From Actinoplanes siamensis (GTDB taxonomy: Bacteria > Actinomycetota > Actinomycetes > Mycobacteriales > Micromonosporaceae): a DNA stretch of 64,000 bases. The stretch is taken from assembly GCF_016862395.1 (NCBI RefSeq), contig NZ_BOMW01000006.1, positions 124,001-188,000 on the forward strand, given 5' to 3'. A program made the position numbers and the translations under genes. The notes beneath the pieces are model-generated. The model was not told the DNA's origin. It worked only from the letters and a program-made list of their open reading frames with translations, and made no database searches. Position 1 is the stretch's first letter; each line of letters begins with the position of its first letter. Positions 56,037 through 63,719 of the stretch are shown here, piece after piece.

Positions 56037-56705
56037 ATGAGGAACATCACTGTCCGGCGGCTCGGCTACGGCTACTTCGTCCGCCCGCCGGAGGAGACCG
56101 GGACCGGATCCCCGCGCGTCGAGCCCACCCTGGGTTACCTGATCGACCATCCCGGCGGGCAGATCCTGGTGGACACCGGAATGGGCCAGGTCCCGGGAGT
56201 CGATGCCCATTACCGCCCGCGGCGGGTCCCGCTGGCCGAGGCGCTCACGGCCGCCGGCAGCAGAACCGATCAGATCGGCTACGTCGTCAACTGCCACCTG
56301 CATTTCGACCACTGTGGCGGCAATGCGGACCTGGCCGGGACCCCGGTCTTCACCCAGCGCCCGGAGCTGACCCTGGCCCGCACCTCTGACGAGTATCTGG
56401 CGTCCCTCGTCGACCATCCGGGCGCCGTCCTGCAGGAGCTGGACGGCGAAACCGAGATCCTCCCCGGCGTGGTGATCATCCCCACGCCCGGTCACACCGC
56501 CGGCCACCAGTCGGTGATCGTCACCACCCCCGACGGAACCCTGATCGTCGCCGGCCAGAGCCACGACCACGCCACCGCCTTCACCGGTGACGTCCTGGCC
56601 CACCGGGCCGGCATCGCCCCGACGCCGGCCTGGCTCGACCGCCTGCTGTCCTTCGACCCCCGCCGCGTCGTGTTCGCCCACGACAACGCCGTCTGGACCC
56701 CCTGA
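56037..56705 (+). CDS. Metallo-beta-lactamase-fold hydrolase, AHL-lactonase-like
   Basis: 222 residues. The metal motif is NCHLHFDHCGGN with His87, His89, Asp91 and His92, the third-metal His lies in PTPGHTAGHQSV, and the AGQSHDH segment supplies the bridging Asp. The HLHFDHxGGN form and size are those of AiiA-type N-acyl-homoserine lactonases and related lactonases. No signal peptide. The true substrate could be another lactone or ester. Confidence 0.8.
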   Translation: MRNITVRRLGYGYFVRPPEETGTGSPRVEPTLGYLIDHPGGQILVDTGMGQVPGVDAHYRPRRVPLAEALTAAGSRTDQIGYVVNCHLHFDHCGGNADLAGTPVFTQRPELTLARTSDEYLASLVDHPGAVLQELDGETEILPGVVIIPTPGHTAGHQSVIVTTPDGTLIVAGQSHDHATAFTGDVLAHRAGIAPTPAWLDRLLSFDPRRVVFAHDNAVWTP

Positions 56706-56876
56706 CCAGGTCGCGACCCCCGCGACACCAGAACCACCGCCCGGCACAAGCGCCGCCGACCCCACGACACCAGAACCGAAGCCCGGCAACGAACGCCGCC
56801 GACCCCACGAGACCAGAACCACCAGCCGGCAACGAACGCGGCCGACCCCCACGGCAGAGAGGCACGGGCCACGACG
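56706..56876. repeat. Intergenic 43-bp minisatellite, three units
   Basis: Units begin near 56714, 56757 and 56799, each with the form CGACCCCACGACACCAGAAC followed by a GCCCGGCAACGAACGC-type half. The repeats fill the gap between the lactonase-like gene and the first tRNA-Glu. No gene is visible. Confidence 0.7.
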
Positions 56877-56909
56877 AAAATGGCCCGCACCATGATCGGT
56901 GCGGGCCAT
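56877..56909 (-). terminator. Terminator of the first tRNA-Glu
   Basis: An 11 bp stem (ATGGCCCGCAC with GTGCGGGCCAT) and an eight-base loop, with AAAA on its left side (a U-run on the minus strand), lies seven bases beyond the tRNA 3' end. Confidence 0.85.
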
Positions 56910-56915
56910 GTCTCC

Positions 56916-56991
56916 TGGTAGTCCCGAAGGGATTCGAACCCTCGCTACCGCCTTGAGAGGGCGGCGTCCTAGGCCGCTAGACGACGGGACC
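56916..56991 (-). tRNA. tRNA-Glu(CUC), CCA encoded
   Basis: 76 bases on the minus strand including a genomic CCA. The acceptor stem pairs GGTCCCG with CGGGACT (G1-U72 wobble). The anticodon stem CCGCC/GGCGG holds the loop CTCTCAA with anticodon CUC, and GGTTCGAAT is the T-loop. Reads GAG codons. Confidence 0.96.
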
Positions 56992-57580
56992 GAGAACTTC
57001 CGTTGCACCGCTCTCCCCGAGCGGCGCGCTGAACTCTATCAGCCCCTTGGACCCACCTCCGAATCGGCCGCCCCTCCCCGCCCCGCGCAGTGACCACCCC
57101 CACAGCCCCGAACATCCACGCGTCCAGCAGCCCGCACATCAGCCCGCCGCCGGCCCCACGAATGGTGCGAGACACCTCCCGGCCGCAGCCGGAGTCACCA
57201 GCCGGCCCCAACGGCCCTCACGCCCAGCCCGCCCACCACGCGCCGGCTCCCGGCAGCTCTCCACCGGCCCCGCGAGACACCCCTCACGCCCACCACGCGC
57301 CGGCTCCCGGCAGCTCTCCACCGGCCCCGCGAGACACCACTCACGCCCACCACGCGCCCGCTCCCGGCAGCCCCGCAGGCGTCGCGGATACACCCGCTCA
57401 CCGCCGGCAGACGGCCGGGCCTGCGGCCCCTCGAGCTCGGCCAGCGCGAGCCGGAGCGCAGAGCGAGGGAAAGGGCGAGAACGAGGAGGAAGCCCGGAGT
57501 GCGGGCAGGCTCGGAGCGGGGGAAGCGCGGAGCGGCCCGAGGGCGGCACCGTGCCGGGTCGCGATGAAAGGGAAACAGAA
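56992..57580. other. Gene-free spacer between duplicated tRNA-Glu genes
   Basis: Open frames here (on both strands) have Pro/Arg/Ala-only composition and no ribosome binding site. The content is the 57-bp minisatellite and GC-rich unique sequence. The stretch 57,420-57,560 looks like scrambled GC-rich sequence. Confidence 0.5.
57232..57376. repeat. 57-bp minisatellite between the two tRNA-Glu genes
   Basis: Units start at 57232, 57289 and 57346 (partial). Each reads CCCACCACGCGCCGGCTCCC and continues to GCGAGACACC and a CTCACG end. The first two units are nearly identical. The whole 57,000-57,580 stretch has no convincing gene. Confidence 0.8.
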
Positions 57581-57610
57581 ACGGCCCACATCCGGGTGGA
57601 TGTGGGCCGT
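57581..57610 (-). terminator. Terminator of the second tRNA-Glu
   Basis: A perfect 13 bp stem (ACGGCCCACATCC with GGATGTGGGCCGT) with a four-base GGGT loop lies nine bases beyond the tRNA 3' end and is followed on the minus strand by CTGTTTCCC. Confidence 0.8.
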
Positions 57611-57619
57611 TCTCAGGAG

Positions 57620-57692
57620 TAGTCCCGAAGGGATTCGAACCCTCGCTACCGCCTTGAGAGGGCGGCGTCCTAGGCCGCTAGACGACGGGACC
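57620..57692 (-). tRNA. tRNA-Glu(CUC), CCA not encoded
   Basis: 73 bases, with body identical to the first tRNA-Glu, anticodon CUC in the loop CTCTCAA. The genomic 3' neighbour is CTCC instead of CCA, so CCA must be added after transcription, unlike its twin. Confidence 0.96.
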
Positions 57693-57752
57693 AGAACTGC
57701 CTTTGCGCGAAACTCGCGCTCCAGCGTTGCCGACACCGGAGTGTTGACACCG

Positions 57753-57824
57753 CTGGGGTACCAGGACTCGAACCTAGACTAACTGAACCAGAATCAGTCG
57801 GGCTGCCAATTACCCCATACCCCA
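57753..57824 (-). tRNA. tRNA-Gln(CUG)
   Basis: 72 bases on the minus strand. The acceptor stem pairs TGGGGTA with TACCCCA (the U1-A72 pair usual in tRNA-Gln). The anticodon stem ACTGA/TCAGT holds TTCTGGT with anticodon CUG. CCA is not encoded. In actinobacteria it is first charged with Glu and then amidated by GatCAB. Confidence 0.95.
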
Positions 57825-58145
57825 TTTGGCCCGGCTTGCCGAGCCGTGGAGAACTTTACCCGAGCCCTCCCCGCCCGCCAAATCGGGTTACCGAATCCGG
57901 TCTGCGTGACCCCATGGACACTCGCAGTGACCCGACAGGGGGGGTGGACGCCGTCGATGCCTCAGGACGCCTGCGACGTCCATGCGACCCGGGAAGGGGA
58001 TGCGATGCGGCCCGGCAAGAGGCGGGCGCGGCAGATGCCCCGGTGAGCGGGCCACGAGGCGGGCACCACCGATGTCACGGGACGCCGGCGGTGCCCGTAC
58101 CCCCAAGTCGGTCGCAAGCGCGACCAGCAGCGCGGCCGCGCCGGC
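57825..58145. other. Gene-free gap between tRNA-Gln and the FAH gene
   Basis: No gene was found in these 321 bases. It should carry the promoter of the tRNA-Gln gene (minus strand) near 57,850-57,900, where TTTACCC and AAATCGGGTTACC are the only AT-richer parts. Confidence 0.5.
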
Positions 58146-58940
58146 TCAGTCCTGGGCGACCACCGTGTTGCGCAGCTCACCGATCCCCTGCACGCTTACC
58201 GACACCGTGTCCCCCGGCTCGATCTTGCTGACGCCGGCCGGCGTCCCGGTCAGGATCACGTCCCCGGGCAGCAGCGTCATCACGTGCGAGACATAGGACA
58301 CCAGGCCCGGGATGTCGAAGACCATGTCCTTGGTCCGGCCGATCTGCCGGACCTCCATGTGCTCCGGGTCACGGCCGACCTCGCAGCGCACCTCGACGTC
58401 GCTCACGTCCAGCTCGGTCTCGATCCACGGCCCGAGCGGGCAGAACGAGTCGAAGCCCTTGGCCCGGGTCCACTGCGCGTCCTTGCGTTGCAGGTCGCGG
58501 GCAGTGACGTCGTTGGCGCAGGTGTAGCCGAAGATCGCCTTCTGGGCGCCGGCCCGGTCGACGCGGCGGGCGCCGGTGGCACCGATCACGACGGCGAGCT
58601 CGGCCTCCTCCTCGACCTGGCTGGAGACCGACGGGATCCGGATCGCGTCGTTCGGCCCGATCACCGAGGTGGACGGCTTGATGAAGATCAGCGGCTCCTT
58701 GGGCACCTCGTTGCCCAGCTCCGCGGCGTGCTCCGCGTAGTTGCGGCCGACGCCGATCACCTTGCTGGAGAAGATCGGCGCGAGCAGGCGTACGTCCGGA
58801 AGTGCCCAGCGCTGCCCGGTGCGGACCACCTTCTCGAACGGCAGGCTGCTGATCTCGGCCACCGTGAGGCCGGAGGCGCCGTCACCCTCGACGACGCCGA
58901 ACGACACTCCAGCGGCATGAACAAAACGGGCGAAGCGCAC
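58146..58940 (-). CDS. Fumarylacetoacetate hydrolase-family protein
   Basis: 264 residues from a GTG at 58940. VIGVGRNYAEHAAELGNEVP is the family entry, with the metal ligands in VEEEAELAVVIG and CANDVTARDLQ, and LLPGDVILTGTPAGVSKIEPG near the end. Members hydrolyse or decarboxylate beta-keto acids. Its neighbourhood with Glu and Gln tRNAs recalls the mycobacterial gltX region, but gltX is absent here. Confidence 0.9.
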   Translation of the reverse strand: MRFARFVHAAGVSFGVVEGDGASGLTVAEISSLPFEKVVRTGQRWALPDVRLLAPIFSSKVIGVGRNYAEHAAELGNEVPKEPLIFIKPSTSVIGPNDAIRIPSVSSQVEEEAELAVVIGATGARRVDRAGAQKAIFGYTCANDVTARDLQRKDAQWTRAKGFDSFCPLGPWIETELDVSDVEVRCEVGRDPEHMEVRQIGRTKDMVFDIPGLVSYVSHVMTLLPGDVILTGTPAGVSKIEPGDTVSVSVQGIGELRNTVVAQD

Positions 58941-59341
58941 GGGATTCCCATCTGCAGAAGCGGCGGACGCCTCTGAATCTACGCCGGGCCGCCGGGGAAG
59001 ACCTGGGCCACAGCCCGCAGCCGGCCCGACGGCCTCGGCGCGCTGCAGCGTGCCGTCCTCCCGGTCCATGATCAGCAGCTGCGCGGTGGTCGTCAGGCCA
59101 TGCGGCGGTCAACCCGACGGCGGCCAGCAGGTCGTCGACCGGCCAGGGCCGGGTGATCCGCCCGGCCGGGGTTGCCCTGCCGGCGCGCCCGGTCCCGCCG
59201 GTCGCCGCTGATCCCAAAACGTCACATTCACGAAGAAGCCGGAAACGGGTCGGGGCCCGACCCGAAAGAACACGCCGTGGCGGACCTCATTCGCGCCTAA
59301 CGGTGATCGTGTTGATCGCTTCGGCTAGATACATTGGTGCG
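58941..59341. other. Gap with possible decayed coding remnant
   Basis: No intact gene is seen. On the minus strand two short frames look protein-like (RITRPWPVDDLLAAVGL near 59,100-59,160 and TTTAQLLIMDREDGTLQRAE near 59,035-59,095) but lie in different phases with a stop between, as expected for an eroded gene. I do not recognise the family. The right end carries the promoter of the next gene. Confidence 0.35.
59326..59331 (+). promoter_or_regulatory. Candidate -10 box of a leaderless gene
   Basis: TAGATA lies 11 bases before the ATG at 59342, and no ribosome binding site is visible. This spacing suggests transcription starting at or next to the start codon (leaderless mRNA), which is common in actinobacteria. 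No good -35 element was found. Confidence 0.35.
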
Positions 59342-60283
59342 ATGGGGATCAAGCAGGTGAGGGCACTCACCACCACGCTGCCCTCGGTCACCTGGATACC
59401 CCTCGCCCGGGCGCACGCCGAGCGCGCCGACCAGATGACCGCGGGCCACCGCGCCCGTCGGGCGACCGGCGAGAAACACGCGATCGAGGACTTCCTCTAC
59501 GACTACTACGGCACCCGCCCGTCCATGCTGCGCCGCTGGCACCCGGGCGTCGGCGCCGGCCTGGCCCAGGCCCCGGACGGCCTGGCCGAACAGTCCGGCT
59601 GGAAGTTCTATCTGACCTACCAGGACGGCATCGTCGCCCTCGACGAGGACGCGTTCATGCACGCCCGCGGCGAGAGCGTCCGCTACATCCACGGCCTGCT
59701 CACCGCCACCGCCTCCCGCCCGGTCTTCTCCGGCTGCTTCGGCCTGCACGAGTGGGCCATGGTCTACCGCGACCCGGAGCACCGCCACCCGCTTCCCCTG
59801 CGCCTCGGCCAGTCCGAAACCGATCGCGTCGTCGAGCAGCACACCATCCGCTGCACGCACTACGACGCGTTCCGCTTCTTCACCCCGGAGGCGGTCGGCC
59901 TCAACCGGCTGCAGCCCACCCGTGCCACCCAGGTGGACCTCGACCAGCCGGGCTGCCTGCACGCCGCGATGGACGTGCACAAGTGGGCCCAGAAGCTGGG
60001 TCCCGCCGTCCCGGGCGCGCTGGCGCTGGACTGCTTCGCCCTGGCGGGCGAGATCCGGCTCCTGGACATGCAGGCCAGTCCGTACGATTTGACCTCCTAC
60101 GGCCATCCGCCGGTGAAGATCGAAACCCCGGAGGGCAAGGCGGAGTACGTCGCTCGCCAGCGCGAACTGGCCCGCCGTGCGGCCGGCCTGCGAAGCCGCC
60201 TGATCCGGGTCTGCGAGGCGCTGCTCGGGCCGGAGGGCGCCGCCCGCAACCGTGAGGCGGTAGCCCCCTTCAACCACCGCTGA
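59342..60283 (+). CDS. Conserved actinobacterial protein, annotated in relatives as 3-methyladenine DNA glycosylase
   Basis: 313 residues. EKHAIEDFLYDYYGTRPSML followed by RRWHPGVGAGL is a strongly conserved block that I recall from actinobacterial proteins carrying this label. There is no helix-hairpin-helix glycosylase motif, so the enzymatic name is doubtful. Clusters of conserved His, Cys and Asp residues (HEWAMVYRD, QHTIRCTHYDAFRFF, MDVHKWAQKL) suggest a metal or hydrolase site. Confidence 0.65.
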   Translation: MGIKQVRALTTTLPSVTWIPLARAHAERADQMTAGHRARRATGEKHAIEDFLYDYYGTRPSMLRRWHPGVGAGLAQAPDGLAEQSGWKFYLTYQDGIVALDEDAFMHARGESVRYIHGLLTATASRPVFSGCFGLHEWAMVYRDPEHRHPLPLRLGQSETDRVVEQHTIRCTHYDAFRFFTPEAVGLNRLQPTRATQVDLDQPGCLHAAMDVHKWAQKLGPAVPGALALDCFALAGEIRLLDMQASPYDLTSYGHPPVKIETPEGKAEYVARQRELARRAAGLRSRLIRVCEALLGPEGAARNREAVAPFNHR

Positions 60284-60292
60284 CCGCGGCTT

Positions 60293-60315
60293 CCGGACCG
60301 GCCGGGCCGGTCCGG
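60293..60315 (+). terminator. GC-rich terminator hairpin
   Basis: A perfect 10 bp stem (CCGGACCGGC with GCCGGTCCGG) with a three-base loop lies ten bases after the preceding stop and between convergent genes. No T-run. Confidence 0.6.
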
Positions 60316-60398
60316 ACACCCCGGGGACGGGCGAGAGCGCCGGCCGCGTCAGCCGGCGGCGCGAGGAGCATCGGCCGGGACCGTGGCCGCGCGGCGCG

Positions 60399-60821
60399 TC
60401 AGTCGATGTCGCCGCGACGGTTGCGCTTGATCTGGGCTCGGCGTTTCTTCTCGCCGATGCGGCGCTCGACCGAGCCCCGAGTGGGTTTGGTGGCGCGGCG
60501 CTGGCGAGGCGGGGCGGCGATGGCCTCGCCGACCCGCATGGCGAGACGGGCCTCGGCGGCCTCGCGGTTGCGCAGCTGGGAGCGATGCTCGGACGCCGTG
60601 ATGGTCAGCACGCCGTCGATCAGCCGGCTGCCGAGCCGCTCGACCGCACGCTGCTTCAGAGCGGGTGGGAGCAGGTTGGAGGCGAGCAGGTTCCACGACA
60701 GCTCGACCCGCGAATCGGTCGTATTGACGCCCTGACCGCCTGGACCGCTGGAGCGCGAGAAGCGCCACGAAAGCTCGGCCTCGGGAATGGCCAGACCGGG
60801 CCGGATCAGCACGTCGGCCAT
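60399..60821 (-). CDS. arfB: Alternative ribosome-rescue factor ArfB
   Basis: 140 residues. The release-factor GGQ motif is at 28-30 in SSGPGGQGVNTTDSRVEL, and the C-terminus is a basic, disordered tail (KPTRGSVERRIGEKKRRAQI) that inserts into the empty mRNA channel. It frees stalled ribosomes by hydrolysing peptidyl-tRNA. Divergent from the M16 pair across 213 bp. Confidence 0.93.
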   Translation of the reverse strand: MADVLIRPGLAIPEAELSWRFSRSSGPGGQGVNTTDSRVELSWNLLASNLLPPALKQRAVERLGSRLIDGVLTITASEHRSQLRNREAAEARLAMRVGEAIAAPPRQRRATKPTRGSVERRIGEKKRRAQIKRNRRGDID

Positions 60822-61034
60822 GGGGTCCCCCTCGCAGAAAGCCGGACGCCGCCCAGCATCGCACCCCTACCGATCCCCCCGCCACGGGGTTATCGATCAC
60901 CCGGACCCCGGCGAGAGCCGCGAGAAGGCCGGGTGGAGAGGGTGGCCGTGAGGACGCCGGAAGGGGGAAGCGGCGGAGACCGGCAAGCGATACGCGGACC
61001 GGCACACCGGGGCCGAAAGCCAGCGTTACAGGGC

Positions 61035-62360
61035 ATGATGGGTCGGGTGACGTCCCCAACCGCACCGGTCACCGAGACCGGCTATCCGTGGCCCATCGAA
61101 ACCACGCGGCTGGCGAACGGCCTGCGCGTCGTCGTCAGCGAGGACCGGACCGTTCCGGTCGTCTGCGTCAATCTCTGGTACGACGTCGGCTCCCGGCACG
61201 AACCGCCCGGCCAGACCGGTTTCGCGCACCTCTTCGAGCACCTGATGTTCGAGGGTTCGCAGCACGTGCGCAAGACCGAGCACATGCGGCTGGTGCAGGG
61301 CAACGGCGGCTCGCTGAACGCCACCACCAATCCGGACCGGACGAACTACTTCGAGAGCATGCCCTCCGAGCACCTGGAGCTGGCGCTCTGGCTGGAGGCG
61401 GACCGGATGGGCGGGCTGGTTCCCGCGCTGACCCAGGAGACCCTGGACAATCAGCGTGAGGTGGTGAAGAACGAGCGCCGCCAGCGGTACGACAACGTGC
61501 CGTACGGGGACGCGTGGCTGCGCTTGTTGCCGCTGCTCTACCCGGAGGGGCATCCGTATCATCACGCCACCATCGGGTCCATGGAGGACCTGAACGCGGC
61601 GGGCCTGGACACGTTCAAGGCGTTCCACCAGCAGTACTACGCGCCGAACAACTGCGTGCTCACGGTCGCCGGGGACGCCTCGCCGGCCGAGGTGTTCGCG
61701 CTGGCCGAGAAGTACTTCGGGGCGATCGAGGAGGTGCCCGGCATCCCGACGGCGCCGGCCGGGCACCTGGCCGGGCCAGCCACCGAGCCGGTACGCGAGA
61801 CGGTCACCGCGGCGGTGCCCGCGCCCCGGATCTACCTGTCCCACCGGACGTACCCGTTCGGCACGGCCGGCTACGACGCGGTCACGGTGCTCGCCACAGT
61901 GCTCGGCAGCGGCCGGGGCAGCCGTCTCTACCAGCGGCTGGCCGACGGCAAGCGGATCGCCCAGCCGGACTACATCGGGTCGTACGGGGTGGACCTCGCG
62001 CACGGCCCGGCCCCGCTGATCATCACGGCCACCGCGAAGGACGGCGTGGACGTGGAGACCCTGGAGGACGGTCTCGCCGAGGTGGTGCAGAGCCTGATCG
62101 ACGAGCCGGTCACCGGCGACGAGCTGGACCGGGCCAAGGCGTTGCTGACCACGAGCTGGTGGCGGCAGGTGTCCACGGTCGGCGGGCGCGCCGACACGCT
62201 GGGCCGCTACACCACCCAGTTCGGCGACCCGGCGACCGCCGGCTCCCGGCTCCCGGCGTGGCTGGCGGTGACCGCGGACGACGTCACCGAGGCGGCCGTC
62301 CGCACCCTGCAGAAGGAATCCCGCGTCACCCTGACATACCTGCCGGAGACGAAAGCATGA
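61035..62360 (+). CDS. M16 zinc peptidase, catalytic subunit
   Basis: 441 residues (starts at 61035, 61038 or GTG 61047 are all possible). The inverted zinc motif HLFEH lies at 65-69 with the downstream Glu in QREVVKNERRQRYDN. The two M16 domains then follow. The protein lacks a signal peptide and belongs to the bacterial heterodimeric M16 group (PqqL/YmxG-like). Overlaps the partner gene by 4 bp. Confidence 0.92.
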   Translation: MMGRVTSPTAPVTETGYPWPIETTRLANGLRVVVSEDRTVPVVCVNLWYDVGSRHEPPGQTGFAHLFEHLMFEGSQHVRKTEHMRLVQGNGGSLNATTNPDRTNYFESMPSEHLELALWLEADRMGGLVPALTQETLDNQREVVKNERRQRYDNVPYGDAWLRLLPLLYPEGHPYHHATIGSMEDLNAAGLDTFKAFHQQYYAPNNCVLTVAGDASPAEVFALAEKYFGAIEEVPGIPTAPAGHLAGPATEPVRETVTAAVPAPRIYLSHRTYPFGTAGYDAVTVLATVLGSGRGSRLYQRLADGKRIAQPDYIGSYGVDLAHGPAPLIITATAKDGVDVETLEDGLAEVVQSLIDEPVTGDELDRAKALLTTSWWRQVSTVGGRADTLGRYTTQFGDPATAGSRLPAWLAVTADDVTEAAVRTLQKESRVTLTYLPETKA

Positions 62361-63697
62361 GCCTGATCACCACCCGCCCGGAGGCCGGCACCGCCCGCCC
62401 GTACGCGTTCCCGGCCGTCCGGCGGGTCACCGCGCACGGCGGCACCGTGATCGCCGCGCACCTGCCCGGCCAGTTCCTGGCCAGCGCGGTGCTGCTGCTG
62501 GACGCCAGCGCGGCCCGCGAGCCGGCGGGTCGCGAGGGAACCGCCACGGTGCTGGCCAAGTCCCTGGAGGAGGGCACCAGGAAGCGTGACTCCACGGCGT
62601 ACGCGCTGGCCCTGGAGGGTCTGGGCGCCGAGCTCTCGCCGTCGGTGGACTGGGACACGTTCCGGGTCGGCGTCTCCGCCCCGGCCCCGCGGCTGGCCGG
62701 CGCGGTCCGGCTGGCCGCCGAGGCGGCCCGCACCCCGAAGCTGGACCCGGCCGACGTGGAGCGGGTGCGCGACGACGAGGTGACCGCGCTGCGGATGGAC
62801 TGGGCGCAGCCCGGCCCGCGGGCGGACGCCGCCCTGCGCGCCGACCTGTTCGCCGCCGACGGGCGGTACGGCAGGCCGCTGCACGGCGACCCGGCCTCGG
62901 TGGCCGCCGTCACCGTGGACGACGTGGCCGCCTTCCACGAGCGGTGGATGCTCCGGCCCGGTGTGCTGCTGGTCGCCGGCGACCTGGACGGGCTGGACCT
63001 GGCCGAGCTGGCCGAGGCGGCGTTCGCCGACACCACCGGGCAGGCGCTGGACCTGGAGGCGCCGCTGGGCCTGGCCGTGCCGGCGGCGCCGCACGTGATC
63101 CTGGTGGACCGGCCGGGCTCGGTGCAGTCGACGTTGCGGATCGGGCACCGGGCGCCGGAGCGGGTCACGCCCGACTACGTGCCGATGACGCTGGCCGCCA
63201 CGGTACTCGGCGGGGCGTTCACCTCCCGGCTGAACCACCTGATCCGCGAGGTCAAGGGGTACACGTACGGGATCCGCGGGTCGTACGCGATGACCCGCCG
63301 GGCCGGCCGTTTCGAGGTGGCCGCCGGGGTCCAGACAGCGGTGACCGGGCCGGCGATCCGGGACACGCTCGGTGAGATCCGGCGTACCCAGCAGGACGGT
63401 GTGACCGAGGAGGAGCTGGCGGTGGCGCGTTCCTGGCGGGCCGGCCAGCTGTCGGTGGAGATGCAGACCCCGGGCGCGATCACCGGGGCGCTGGCCACCC
63501 TGGTGGTGCACGAGCTGCCCGACGACTACTACGAGACGCTGCGCCGGGAATACCTGGAGGCGACAGTCGAGCAGGTGTCCGCGGCGGCCGGGCGCCATCT
63601 CGCGGTGGACGGGCTGACCCTGGTGGTCGAGGGGGACGGCGCGGCGATCCGCGACGAACTGGCCGAGTTCGGTGCGCTGACCGAGGCCACTGTGTAA
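62357..63697 (+). CDS. M16 peptidase-like protein, non-catalytic partner
   Basis: 446 residues. The zinc motif is absent (TVLAKSLEEG stands where HxxEH would be), while the C-terminal SRLNHLIREVKGYTYGI motif with the conserved Arg and Tyr is kept. This is the usual alpha/beta split of heterodimeric M16 peptidases, in which the second subunit supplies substrate-binding residues. ATGA overlap with the catalytic subunit. Confidence 0.92.
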   Translation: MSLITTRPEAGTARPYAFPAVRRVTAHGGTVIAAHLPGQFLASAVLLLDASAAREPAGREGTATVLAKSLEEGTRKRDSTAYALALEGLGAELSPSVDWDTFRVGVSAPAPRLAGAVRLAAEAARTPKLDPADVERVRDDEVTALRMDWAQPGPRADAALRADLFAADGRYGRPLHGDPASVAAVTVDDVAAFHERWMLRPGVLLVAGDLDGLDLAELAEAAFADTTGQALDLEAPLGLAVPAAPHVILVDRPGSVQSTLRIGHRAPERVTPDYVPMTLAATVLGGAFTSRLNHLIREVKGYTYGIRGSYAMTRRAGRFEVAAGVQTAVTGPAIRDTLGEIRRTQQDGVTEEELAVARSWRAGQLSVEMQTPGAITGALATLVVHELPDDYYETLRREYLEATVEQVSAAAGRHLAVDGLTLVVEGDGAAIRDELAEFGALTEATV

Positions 63698-63719
63698 CCC
63701 GCCAGCTAACGTCGCGGCC

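Noticed and set aside
57230..57380. CRISPR array in the repeat between the tRNA-Glu genes
   Set aside because: The repeat unit is contiguous 57 bp without unique spacers and no cas genes are present.
56916..57692. An integrated element bounded by tRNA-Glu att sites
   Set aside because: The interval between the duplicated tRNAs has no integrase, excisionase or cargo gene; it is repeat and spacer only, so at most a remnant.
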